A stretch of 64,000 nucleotides of DNA from NCBI GenBank assembly GCA_031763025.1, contig JASSKH010000011.1, positions 13,156,678 to 13,220,677 of the forward strand, given 5' to 3'. Below the pieces are notes generated by a model. The model had not been told where the DNA came from, did no database searches, and worked only from the letters and a program-made list of their open reading frames with translations. Below are positions 53,931-64,000 of this stretch, one piece after another (within the stretch, counting starts at the first letter, position 1; every line of letters starts with the position of its first letter). A program made the position numbers and the translations under genes. The DNA comes from Macrocystis pyrifera (Eukaryota > Sar > Phaeophyceae > Laminariales > Laminariaceae).

Positions 53931-56104
53931 TTAACGGCAATACTTGTTTGGGTCGTAGTGTGTACTAGCACCACACGTCTTCTTTGTACAAAATAGTGGC
54001 AGAAACGTACTGTGGTTCGACTGCTACCGTAGTATATTTGTGCGATATTCGTTTGGAGTAGAAACCACGTGCCTTCTCTGTACGGGGGAGCGGCAAAAAC
54101 GTGGTAGTCTGCTGCGAAGGTATTTTCATGGTGACTGAACTATCATTGAAATATTTTTCGTTCGTGAGATGCGGTTGGGAGGTGTTTGTAGTACCATGCC
54201 TTGTCTCTCTCCAACACAAACCTATTTTCAACTGTTCGATCACCCTTCGGGCAGTACAACCCCGTGGAAGTGTAGAATGGTATGTAACACTGCTGTACGA
54301 CTGGTATATTTGCAAAGGTAGAATACTGCGGTCTGTAACGGCGCGTAGAATGTAGCGTACGAAGTACTTTCGTGCCGAGTATGCCTGTCTGGTATACTGG
54401 TATATATTTCGTGAGATCTGCGCGGATTCCAACGTGTGTGTGTGATATTTTAGCGGTTTGTATACTCGTCCATGCTTCAACCCTGTCACAGCAGTGCTGT
54501 ATGCATTTGCATGTTACCACGTTACGCGTGTTGTTGCAGTAGCTGCACAAGGGGTGGTCACCCATATTAAGCGAAACAGGAACGGATTATGTTGTTGGGA
54601 TGCTGGCAACGAGTAATAAACTTTGGTTGCGAAATTGCTACGGATTCACACTCAAAATATGCAGACAAGTAGCACAGATAGGTACAATTGAAACCTACGA
54701 AAAGATAGAACGAAATAGCTCATAATAATTGCTGTGAGGATTAAGCAATAATTCATCAGAACCTGGTCATTGGGCAATCCTGTTCGATAGTAAAATGCAG
54801 CAAGTTGGACTATGTCACCTCCATCGGGGGGCCATATCAAGGATAGCTACCATACTACCAAGCAGTATCCAGCAGTTTATACGGGTCGTTGATTGGTATC
54901 ATAGTTACCAGTAGAGAGTAGGCCACAGCAGCAGTACAGAGTGCTACGGCAGTGCAATTAGCGCGGTACGTACAATGCCGATTCTTTCGTATGCGGTGAA
55001 ACTCCGTTGCACCAGTTATCACTTATCTCGGGTTCACATACGGCGCAACCCCGAAATAACGTTTCGAGTTCAGCCGAGGTTTTAGGTTCGAGTGTAAGTA
55101 GCGTTCACCTCATGCTAGGGATCTTGACAATCGAGAGCACCTTGATCGGTCGACCGTGCACACACACACTCGTGCACGTCGCTTCGCTTCTCTTATCTTC
55201 GCCTCCTCCTCATCCTGTTCCATTGCACAAGACTCCTAATCGACACTGGCCTTCCGCGCCATATATTTCATATGTGCTTCTGAGAGCTGAAGCTTGGACA
55301 ACAAACTGTCGGTTTGGCGCCAGCTGAAGCCCTCACCTTTGCGGCTGGCTGCCTGATCTAACTTAGGAGCCGCGCACACACGCCTACTGCGGGGACTCCG
55401 TCAAGATATTTCTGCTCGTAAATAAATCAAAGCACACGATGATTGCTGCTTTTGTGATGGTTTGCGCGCCCGCCGTGGGTCTCCGTGTGCCGTCGTGCCG
55501 CCGTTCTTTATGGCCGCCTCATCGCCTTAGCCCAATCATCCCGTTCCTCGCACGTGCTCTGGTTGCCACTCCCTTCCAGTTGGTTCCCCGTCTCCTCTGT
55601 CCCAAAAAATAAACTGCTCTTAGTACTTGCGTGCGGTTCTGATCTGAAATATTTATTTTCTCGCGAGTTCAATCCGTATTTTCCCCCCTCGTCGACGCTC
55701 TGTCTCCGTCCTTCTTCGTCGTCGAATCCAGCCTCCTGTCGGCGCAGTTAGACTGTGCCGTAGTCTGGCCTGTGGTGGCGCCTGCCCCCGTGCACAGGCA
55801 TCCCGACTGAGCAATTCTGCTCTGTCGCTGCTGCCTAAAATGACGCGCGAATCGTAGGCGTCCGCGCTACACGCTCCACTTACGACCCAAGTCTACTGCC
55901 AAGCTTTATCCTCGCGGCCACACGCAGCCGCGAGAAGGCATTATTCCTGGAGAATAAGTCCGGCCTTTTACACCCGCCAGAAAGACCTACCCCCCTCGCT
56001 ATAGGTCTGATTATGCATGCCTCGCAGCATGCCTTGCCGAGGCAGCGAGGGGAACAAATACCGTATATATATTCGTATGTATGTGTGTTTTTCACATTGA
56101 ACCG
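53931..56104. other. Non-coding stretch, nothing recognised
   Basis: Frames up to 174 codons occur but are Tyr/Thr/Ser-rich without domains. Confidence 0.4.
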
Positions 56105-56297
56105 ACTTTTCAACCCGTGGACGTCCAGGGCAACCAGTGTCCTTGCCGATTGTTTAATCCTGGAGACATATAACTTACGTCGTCACAAAAATATGCCTCA
56201 GATATACTACACTGCCATGCAGTAAAGAGAGTAGACAAGGCAATGCCATATCGTTGTTATGGGTCCGACAGGCACGACAGACGCATTTAATTTTTGG
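56105..56297 (-). mobile_element. LINE 3' end, interrupted on its 5' side by a TIR element
   Basis: Matches 57588-57740 in the same orientation: CAGTGTCC(T/G)TGCCGATT, AATCCT(G/A)GAGA, CACTGCCATG region. The homology breaks off near 56297 and resumes at 57149. Confidence 0.6.
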
Positions 56298-57148
56298 GCA
56301 AATGCCAAAATCAGGTATACCTGATCCGTTTGAGCCAAAATCAGGTACATCCTAAAACCAAGTAAATAACGCGCGCCACGAGCGGTGGGATGTCCATGAC
56401 AATCCGGAAAAAAAAAAGAATGCGCCCAAAGCATTAAGAGTGCCACATGGCCTCCAAAATCTGAATTGTTTTGATGTTCTTCAGGGTGTAGGTACCACGG
56501 GCTCCACTCGGACGTGCAAAGAGTCACTATTAATATGCTTCGTTTGTTTCGCCACGGCGGGAGCGCCGAGAGTATTTGCTCTGGCGCCCCCCCCCCCCCG
56601 TTGACAACTTTAAAGCTTCCAGATCGTCCCCGCGGAACCGCCTTCTCCGCACGAAATCTTGCCGTACCAAACCTGAGACCACCTCGATGCAGGGTGGTGC
56701 AGACGAAACGCCGAGTGTCCATGGTGGTGTAAAGACTGCTGTTAACATAGAAAACAACAGAGCAGTACACACGACAACTAACTGAAGCACATCGGAAAAA
56801 GTGAAACCAGCGTACGCATGTATGCATATATATACGTGCTTTTACGTACGACGTACGAGTACAGAGTTTATTCGTCAATACAGAAGAATTTTAACCGAGG
56901 GAGGGCAGACGCGTACGGAGAGAAAACACAGTATACGTATGGCCTCTCTGATTGGTTCAAAATTGGCCAAAATCAGTTGAAAGCTAGACAGAGTAGAAAA
57001 AATCAGGTGTACCTTGGCCTTTTCGTGCCAAAAACAGTTACAATGTCAGTTTGGCCAATAGCAGGGCTCCTGGTGTGTGTTTTGTACTTGATTTCAGTAT
57101 GTAACTGTTTTTGGCACGAAAGTGGCCAGGTATACCTGATTTTGGCAA
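56298..57148. mobile_element. TIR element, copy 2 (~850 bp), inserted in a LINE 3' end
   Basis: The left end has AAAATCAGGTATACCTGAT, itself a palindrome, and a second GCCAAAATCAGGTA. The right end has CCAGGTATACCTGATTTTGG. A ~44-bp inverted repeat inside the right end pairs 57000-57045 with 57104-57147 (both contain GTGCCAAAAACAGTTACA or its complement). The interior matches 26800-27622. No transposase frame is present. Confidence 0.6.
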
Positions 57149-57420
57149 AACCCTTTTATAAAAGAGAAAACGAAAGAAACAGAACACCAAAAAATGAATA
57201 AAAAAGAAAGACAACAGAAGGAAGTATCGTGTCCCCCGCAGGGGGGTGGATTTGTCAGACAGCACAGAAGAAGCTCAAGAAACGATGCCACTACTTATAA
57301 ACAAGTTCATATTGAGAACGAGGGGAAGTAACAGGCAAACAGGAACGCAACAAAAACAAAACCCTCCAGGCAGCCGCCGCAGCAGTTCGTGGTGCGATAA
57401 TTCATTCAACAAACACCACC
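57149..57420 (-). mobile_element. LINE fragment, continuation of 56105-56297
   Basis: Matches 57750-57975: AAAACGAAAGAAA-rich run, CCCCCGCAGG, TTATAAACA, AACAGGCAAAC and CCTCCAGGCAGC blocks. Confidence 0.6.
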
Positions 57421-57587
57421 AACCAGGTATGTTGTATTCGTACAAGACTGTTTACTACCAGTTACCTGGTAAGTAAGTAAATGACACCGAGTATGATGCG
57501 CTATCACATTGGCTTATTTCCCAGAAATATAGCCTAATGGTCACAACATATTTGCATTCAGTACCCGGTGTGTTGTGTTCTTTCTAC

Positions 57588-57965
57588 CTGTCGACATCCC
57601 ACAAAATAATCAGTGTCCGTGCCGATTCTTCAATCCTAGAGATACAAGCTCTGTCGTCATAAAACTACGCCACAGAGACACTACACAGACAATGCGATGA
57701 CATGCCTTTATATTATACATGACATGCACGACATGCATATGCTGTGAAAGAGAGAAATCGAAAGAAAGTAAACAAATCGAAAAAGAAAAAAAAAAGGAAA
57801 GCTCGGGCCTCCCCCAGGGGATGTGGCAGACACTTGAAAAGAACAAGCTAAAGAAAACACCACAACATCTTATAAACAGAGTAAGACTAAGAACCAAGGG
57901 AAAATAACAGGCAAACCGAAGGACAAAGCACCCTCCAGGTAGCGGGAGCAATTTGTGGTACATCC
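57588..57965 (-). mobile_element. 5'-truncated LINE 3' end
   Basis: Reverse complement of the 3' part of the LINE at 59100-60905, from CTACCTGTCGACATCC (3' end) through the CTTCCTTT/AAAGAAAG run to ACCCTCCAGGTAGC. Confidence 0.65.
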
Positions 57966-58265
57966 AGGCATGTATTGACAGGGATATAATTACCCGTTGC
58001 GTTGTTGCGCTGTTGCGCTGGCGCAACATTTTAGGCAAAATGACCGTTGTCCGCAGCAGCCGCTGAGGGCTTGGTTGCGCGCAGCGCAACACGCGATTTT
58101 GGGTGGGCAACGTTTCGGGCCGCAGGCCCAGAAAAATGTTGCGGCGGCCGTTTTTGTTCGCCATGGGCGAAAAACAAATTGAAACACTGTTTTTAATTCG
58201 CCTTTGGCAGGAAAACAATTGGGCCCCCCTTTTTAATTCGCCGCAGGCGTTTTTTTTTTTTTTTT
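57966..58265. repeat. Hairpin-rich island with trinucleotide loops
   Basis: Successive inverted repeats: TGTTGCGC-TG-GCGCAACA (58011-58028), GTTGCGC-GCA-GCGCAAC (58074-58090), GGGCC-GCA-GGCCC (58117-58129), TTCGCC-ATG-GGCGAA (58157-58171), then imperfect TTCGCC-TTT-GGC (~58198) and CGCC-GCA-GGCG (~58239). A run of T follows. Base composition and style differ from the LINE sequence on both sides. Confidence 0.7.
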
Positions 58266-58545
58266 TAGCCCTTTTTCTATAGTAGAACAAAATATTCTTA
58301 CTGTACTTCTGATCCCGATATCCGCCGTGTCGAAGTTTGGGAGGCGTTTAACCGCACTTTGTTCCTTGGTTTTCGGGCATATATTCGCGACTATATCGCA
58401 TTGTTTTTTGCCGCCTTACGTCGCCTGTTGCGCTGCGCGCACCCAGACACCGGACCACTAGTTATGTCCCTGGTATTAACGTATTTATACCACAACAACA
58501 GTACCAATATGTAATTCAGTGCATTCGTGTTTTTAGTATCCATTG
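58266..58545 (+). other. Spacer with an open frame lacking an early start
   Basis: A plus-strand frame open from about 58268 to 58513 encodes SDPDIRRVEVWEAFNRTLFL and YIALFFAALRRLLRCAHPD. It has no ATG until near its end and I recognise no family. It may belong with the hairpin island. Confidence 0.3.
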
Positions 58546-59095
58546 AATGTATGTCGTCCAAGGGGATGGGGCAGGGGAGGGGGCAAGGAACGCAAGGAAG
58601 TTGCGGTTTACGAAAGCACGATGGAGACGACAGATAAGGTACGTACCAGACCGACGAGCAGGTAGAACTTGTCTCTGCTACCCGTACCACAAACGGCTGC
58701 GCATGCTAGGAGGGTACTTCGGTTGTGCTTGGCTTTGCCTTCCCTTTTCTCTCGTTCTTACTGGTGTAGTCTCGCTCTGTATACATGTGGTTCGTATCGT
58801 CGGCTACACCTCCGGTGGGGCACGACATTTTCTCTTTGTTGTTTTTTATCCTATGTTTTGCTTTGTTTCTATCGATTGTTTTCACTTTCGACGAAATCTG
58901 GACTGCTGTGTCCTGTACGATGACATGGGCATAGCATTGTCTACTCTGCTTACTTCACTACAGCGTACTTTACTGTACCGCTGTAGCATCTCTGCTGTGT
59001 CGCGTTTTGTGGCCACGGAACTTGCATCCCTCTAGCTAGGATGAAGAATCGGCGGTCACTTGGTGTGCTGGATGTCGACGGGTATTCAGGACGGT
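58546..59095 (+). mobile_element. 5'-truncated LINE 3' region
   Basis: Begins GTCGTCCAAGGGGATGGGG, matching the sequence just after the RT frame of the next copy (near 59978), and ends CTGGATGTCGACGGGTA. This is 3' UTR only. Confidence 0.65.
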
Positions 59096-59099
59096 TAAG

Positions 59100-60905
59100 G
59101 TATAGATAATTCGAGAAATGTCAACTTCGCGGACGGGGACTCTTGTAGTGCATGTTTCATACCTTGGTGTCGATGTTGTACGCTGTTCGAACATCAACGT
59201 TCAGAAACGAACGAGCCCGTGGTATCGAAGCAGCAGGTCAGACATATCTACAGACGGCCCAGTTCTTATACGTAGGCGGTGTTATCCACGAAAACGCTAA
59301 ACTCTCGGTCGAAATCGACCGACGGATCCGTTTCATGCGGGCAGGCCTCGAACGTTTCGATCCGGAGTTTTATATTAGAACGACCGCCCCCTTTAGCTTG
59401 AAAGTACGAGTACTGAAGGTCGAGGTTATTAAGACCCTGTTGTACGGGTGTGTGACGTGGACCCTCGGAATAGAACACTTTGCCAAGCTTCGAACGGCTC
59501 ACCACCAAGTCCTGTTGAGAGTCATTGGCTTCCAACGCCCACTTCGTACTGACCACACCTCCCTCTCGTACGCGAAGGCCCTCAATCAAGGTGACACGTT
59601 GCGAGAGCATCGAAACGACCATCCGTAAACGCCGGCTCTTCTTTGCGGAGGGCGTCGCACGGCAAAGCAAGGAGCGATTACCCAGTCTGGTAATATTCGG
59701 GACGATGGCTGGTGGGGAGAACCCGAGACCTGACAGACAGTTGAACACTCGGCATAGATGCATAGTCGAAGATCTTAGGGAGCTCCGAGCGACCAAAGGG
59801 TCAACGGAACTTGCCCCCTTAGTGTTTGGAGTTGAGACGGCACTGTGGTTCGCTGCGGCAAAAAAGGCGGGGAAGTGGTACCGGGAGGTCCTCGAAGCAG
59901 CCGGACGGTTCATGGTGACGTTGCACAGGATGAGTCACAACTGAGCAAGCAGCGCCGGGCATCCACCGTGGGTAGCGTCCAAGGGAATGGGGGGAGGGGG
60001 GGGAACAGGAGGAGTGCAAGGAAACTTGACCAAGGGAACGCGGAGAGGGGGGGGGGGGACAGGAGCAACAGAAGCTAAACCGCGGTGGACCAAAGTCGGA
60101 AGGAGATGGCAGACAGGGTAGCAAGGACCCAGGCCGACTAGGAAACACAACATGCCTATCAATGCTACTCGTGCCGCCAACTGATGCAGCTGTTTCGAAC
60201 ATGGTCTTCCTTTGTCTTCGTTTGCCATTTTTCGCTCGATCCTCTGTGATTTTATTTTAATTCTATCTCGTCCTTTCTTCTATTGACACTAAGAGTCGTG
60301 TGGCGTGGTGGACGACGAGCCTGCTTTGCTTGTTTCGTATTTTCTGAGGCCGAGGGGTGGGGCATAGTTGACGAACGCAGGACAGACGGCTGACAAGGGT
60401 AGCAAGGTCCCAAGTGGGCTAGTGGGAAGAACAGGGCTATGCTGACCGTACCACAAACTGCTGCGGCTACCTGGAGGGTGCTCGGTGCTCCGGTTTGGCT
60501 GTTGTTTTCCCTTTGTTCTTAGTCTCACTCTGTTTATGGCTAGTGGTGTCTTTGTTTTCTTTAGCACGCTTTTTTCAAGTGTCTGCCACATCTCCTGCGG
60601 GGAGGCGCGACAGTTTTCTTTTCCTTTCTTTTTTCCTTTTCGTTTTCGAACTTTTTTTTCCAAGTTTTGGTTTTTCCTTGTTTTCTTTCGTTTTCCCTCT
60701 TTCATAGAATATGTATGTCGTGCCTGTCATAGCCAGTACGATGACATGACATTGCATTCTCTACGGCTGTGCTTACTCCATACGTAATAATGTAGTATCT
60801 CTGTGGGGTATTTTTGTGACCACAGAACTTGTATCTCCCTAGGATTAAAGAATGGGACGGACACTGGTTGTCTGTGCTGGATGTCGACGGGTAGAGGGAA
60901 CGGTT
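59100..60905 (+). mobile_element. LINE (non-LTR retrotransposon), 5'-truncated, with RT C-terminus and 3' UTR
   Basis: The 5' end starts in the RT region directly after another LINE's 3' end. A frameshifted RT C-terminal frame (59152-59944) is followed by ~960 bp of 3' UTR. The UTR contains a G-rich block (59990-60060) and ends CTGGATGTCGACGGGTAG at ~60901. The UTR defines the family seen at 43565, 56105, 57588 and 58546. Confidence 0.7.
59152..59944 (+). pseudogene. LINE reverse transcriptase C-terminal region, frameshifted
   Basis: The frame from 59152 contains QFLYVGGVIHENAKLSVEID, then RRIRFMRAGLERF, then VIKTLLYGCVTW and HHQVLLRVIGF. This is the pattern after the LINE RT palm: F-x-Y-L-G-x-x-I...E-I-x-x-R-I...L-L-Y-G-x-x-x-W...H-x-x-x-L-R-x-I-x-G. 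A shift near 59600 moves the continuation (SIETTIRKRRLFFAEGVAR) to a second frame ending at 59944. The palm with the catalytic Asp pair is not present. Confidence 0.7.
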
Positions 60906-61549
60906 TTATGTGAGGAACTCACGGAGCCTCAAGAAGATCCGAAAAACCTTTTAAAAGATCGAAATTTGGCTGCCTAAAAATTCGCGAGACAAACTAAGCG
61001 TGTTCGTGGAGTCCAAGCCTGGATGCCCTGACCCCCACGCGGGCTGTAAGATTATTTGTCGTCGTTGTATTAGAGGACAGAGCAGGGGAGAGAGAGCGGA
61101 GCCTACCTCGAGCTCGGAGCAGAGAACGGCGTGCTCAAATTGTCCTCATGAACACACGGCATAAGTCTTAATAACGCCTGCGAAGATTTACGCAACCCCC
61201 TACAACGTGTAACCGTCGCTGCCGGAACGGTCCAAATGAATACCCTCCCTGACTCTTCACAGCAGCGACGAGACCGAAAAGACATTCAAGACTTGCTAGG
61301 ACCGAAGAACAGCCAACGACAGTCCCGAAGGAGGAAACACGACCACCGGGCCAAAAACCCCTGTATACCACATATACTCTAAACCATTGCAATTGAAATA
61401 ACGGCGCATTCCAACCGATAACCATGGCCAGAAAATCAAATGCCAAGCGGTGCCATATTCCCCCATGCCGCTCAAAGTAGCGCAGGGTTGGTGACCTGAC
61501 AAATTATTCCTCGCATCACTCAAACATGGTACTCATCAAATAATGCTCA
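60906..61549 (-). repeat. Probable 3' LTR region of copia element 3 (left limit not determined)
   Basis: The plus strand ends GCTCA at 61549. It is followed by TACCCCCTTAT, so on the element strand a purine tract AAGGGGGTA directly precedes TGAGCATTATTTG, as at a copia PPT/3' LTR junction. The 5' LTR lies outside the window, so the left end cannot be fixed. Confidence 0.45.
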
Positions 61550-61556
61550 TACCCCC

Positions 61557-63050
61557 TTATTCATCTTCCACAGGCAGATTCAACAAGAACCTACGGTGAG
61601 ACTTACAAGGGGTCGCAGCAAGGGGTTTCGTCAAAATATCCGCGTGCTGCTGTTCCGAAGCTACGAACTGAATGCGGATCTTCTTAGCACGAAGTAGCTC
61701 TCTCACAAAATCAAAACGCAAGTCTATATGCTTGCTCCGCGCAGAACGACGAGGGCTCTCAGCCAACGCTATGGCCCCCTGGTTATCCTCGAAAACCCGA
61801 ACACATGGTCCGCTTAGCTCTGGAGAAATAAACAATGCCGCTCCCGTAAACAAAGCTTCCTTCACCCCTTCACTCAGGGCGACATACTCTGTTTCTGTTG
61901 TCGACAACGAAACACACCTCTGCGGGATACTTATCCAACTGACGGCCGCACCTCCTGGGGTAACTACCGTCCCCGATACCGAGCGCATATCTTTCGACTT
62001 ATCAGCTTAATCAGCATCACTTTACGCAGTCAAATCCAATCCCGAGCCCCGCACAAAAGTCAATCCCATAAACCTGGTCCCGTGGAGGTAAGCCATAATC
62101 TTCAAAACTGCCTTCCAGTGCCTCTCCGTTGAGTTGTGGGAGTGGCGCGCCACAGCACGCACAGCGTTCGAGATGTCCGGCCTCGTCATGGTCGTCAGCC
62201 ACATCAAGCTGCCCACAGCCTCCTTGTACGGCCAGCCTCCTCCAAGTTCGCCCTCCTCTCATGGACCTAGTTCCACACCGGGGGCCGCGGGGGTGTCAGA
62301 GGATGATTTAATACCAACACGATTCAGCATGCTCTTATTGAACACCTTCTGAATAAGGTCCAACGTCCCCAGTTCCCAGTCGCGTTTGAAAGCACAACCG
62401 GTGTACCAAGTCCGTTGGCCGAGGTTATTCGTGGGGAATTTCATTACTAGTGCGATATGGAAACCTCTGCATGTCTCACCCGATCCTGCGATCACAATGT
62501 CATCTACATGCACGGCCTTGATCAGTTCTACCTTGCCGTCCACAACCATGCGAAACACACACGGGTCAGACCTACACTGCTCCATTCCGTACTCTACCAC
62601 GGTCTCCACCAATAATCCGGCCCATTGCCGTCCGCTCTGCTTTAGACCATACAGTGATCTGTTTAGGCGGACGATATTTTCTGACATGTCACCACACCCA
62701 CCGGGTAGTTTCATGTACATCTCCGCGTCGAGTTTCGTGCGAACAAACGCTTGTGCGACGTTTAGATGAAAAATCATTAAACCATGTTCATTTGCAACAG
62801 CCGCCATGATTTTAACTGACACTAACGACGGAGTTGGTGCAAACGTTTAAAAATAACCTACATCCTGCACCTGGCTAAAACCCTTAGCCACATGTATGGC
62901 CTTTGTCTTTACTATCTGGCCATCCCTATCCGTCTTGTAGGTAAACACCCACTTCGCACGTACAGGTTTTCGCTTTTTGGCGGTGTCGCGGCTTCGTACG
63001 TACCGGTCGTGTTGTGACCATCCAACTCGATTTTCATGACCTCGTGCCAC
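61557..63050 (-). pseudogene. Copia reverse transcriptase and RNase H with in-frame stops (element 3)
   Basis: One frame runs from RAKWVFTYKTDRDG to the terminal RNase H residues (HADILTKPLAATP), interrupted by TAA at 62847-62849, TGA at 62259-62261, and TAA at 62022-62024 and 62007-62009. RT blocks visible: HLNVAQAFVRTKLDAEMYMK, LNRSLYGLKQSGRQW and VHVDDIVIAG, where the usual Tyr of YVDD is His. The connection GSLMWLTTMTRPDISNAV and RNase H blocks TETEYVALSEG, FEDNQGAIALA and KHIDLRFDFVREL are intact. At three of the four stops the neighbouring residues suggest a Glu or Tyr codon changed to TAA. Confidence 0.85.
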
Positions 63051-63821
63051 GCCGCTTTGTGTTGAGAACGCTCTACATCTGCTACGGACTGTGGGGGCGG
63101 TTCAATGTCTTCCGGGAAACCACTCGGCATGCACACGCTCAACTCCCCTTTGTTCTCCACAGCAGGTTTTTCCGGCCATCAAAGTCACTGCGTCCTCCGT
63201 CGTCCAGGACGTACGATCCAGCATACTCCCAGGCTTCGTCCACCACTCGTACGCTGCCACAAGTAGCGCGTCTGCGACTCCTTCATCCATCCTTACCGGA
63301 TGCACAGCAGGTTCACCCTCCAGGTGTTGGCTCTGAACCCGGGTCCGGCCCCGTACTGTCGGGGGGAGCCGGCCCCAGCTGCTGACCTTGTGTGCTGGCC
63401 TCCCCGACAAGACCGAAGGGGGATCATCACCGTCCCCTTGGCCGGTGTCGGAGGCTGATGCTGTGCCTGGGTCGCTTCCAACCCTCCCTGCCGGGACCGA
63501 GGAGGCGTCGACGGCACCCCCCTTGAGACGAGTCCTTATTCTCGGGTGTTCGCCGCCGGCCTCGCCGGCTGCATGTGCCTGCTGTGCGCGCTCATGCATC
63601 AACTCGTCCAGGTCAAAACCCCGCGTCACGTCGAGATCGTTCAAGTGAGCCAGACCGTCGTCCAGCTTATCCACCACCCCCCCCCCACCACCTCGATCCG
63701 ACGTGCTCACGTCGTCTGCTTCTGACCCCCCCTTTTCCGTAGACAAGAAGTCATTCACCTGGACAGGTACAGGTGGCGCAGGCGACACGCGCTGCCAGGT
63801 GACATTGCGCGTGATTAGCAC
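62912..63821 (-). pseudogene. Integrase C-terminal end, linker and RT entry (element 3)
   Basis: A frame starting with VLITRNVTW-type sequence (63821) covers an acidic, Gly/Asp-rich linker to about 63150. It then shifts to a second frame with SQHKAAWHEVMKIELDGHN, the conserved entry to the copia RT. A further shift near 62960-63040 leads into the main RT frame. Confidence 0.65.
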
Positions 63822-64000
63822 AGTGCGTTTCCTTGTCAGTACTCGTACTGAATCTCGGGGGTAGTTAGATGCGGGGCCAAGGTAAAATCCCTCTTGTGCT
63901 TTCGCCTATGACTTGTTTTTCCTCTTCACCTTGCAGTAGCCAGGCTTGAGGAAGGGTAGTAGTACTACCGGGGGGGGACTACCATGACACATCTCACGCG
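63822..64000. other. Window end, presumably integrase region of element 3
   Basis: No clear frame; stops occur in all frames. It may be decayed integrase or an insertion. Confidence 0.3.

Larger units (their letters stand above)
61550..64000 (-). mobile_element. Ty1/copia element 3, 3' half, runs off the window
   Basis: Minus-strand order: integrase-RT linker (63821-63100), RT (63160-62260), RT connection and RNase H (62262-61557), then the putative PPT. It is the only copia copy here that keeps an RT palm. Its LTRs and Gag are outside the window or undefined. Confidence 0.8.

Overview
The window looks like nuclear DNA from a brown alga (Phaeophyceae, Ectocarpus-like). The main reason is two genes built almost entirely of the cysteine/histidine repeat C-x4-C-x16-C-x2-H-x12, which is the EsV-1-7 motif known from Ectocarpus, its virus EsV-1 and the IMMEDIATE UPRIGHT (IMM) developmental regulator. 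The rest fits a repeat-rich stramenopile genome: Ty1/copia LTR retrotransposons, a LINE family, tRNA-derived SINEs, short inverted-repeat elements, and many satellites and trinucleotide runs. The assignment is inferred from protein families; no species marker gene is present. The window is gene-poor, and nearly all recognisable protein-coding sequence is mobile-element debris. Layout. 1-9.4 kb: a fragment of a helix-turn-helix (Brk/psq-like) gene, then copia element 1 (1802-8252, minus strand, 5-bp target duplication CGTTC, reverse transcriptase core lost), then an intact SINE copy and a composite MITE. 9.4-11.9 kb: 3.3 nearly identical tandem copies of a 761-bp unit, each with a minus-strand 108-codon ORF and a 14-bp palindrome at the junctions. 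12-18.7 kb: non-coding DNA with a degenerate satellite of about 11-bp period and a PIF/Harbinger-like transposase fragment. 18.8-26.5 kb: two EsV-1-7 genes pointing towards each other (plus at 18.8-20.0 kb, minus at 25.2-26.5 kb). The second stops exactly where the first Cys of a twelfth repeat should be. 26.8-32.2 kb: TIR element, MITE, tRNA-like sequence. 32.2-39.3 kb: copia element 2 (minus strand) with apparently identical 514-bp LTRs and target duplication CCGTG. It is inserted in a SINE whose unoccupied counterpart lies at 8.4-8.7 kb, and it also lacks the reverse transcriptase core. 39.5-56 kb: mostly non-coding, with several tandem repeats and one decayed coding region of unknown family. 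56-61 kb: a cluster of LINE 3' ends, one interrupted by a TIR element, one with a recognisable RT C-terminus, plus a hairpin-rich island. 61.5-64 kb: 3' half of copia element 3 (minus strand), still with an RT/RNase H frame but interrupted by several in-frame stops. How the parts relate: the EsV-1-7 genes are the only plausible host genes. The copia elements, SINEs, MITEs and LINEs form nested insertions whose order can be read from the sequence: SINE before copia 2, LINE before the TIR element. None of the three copia elements looks autonomous, so the recent insertion of element 2 implies reverse transcriptase supplied from elsewhere.
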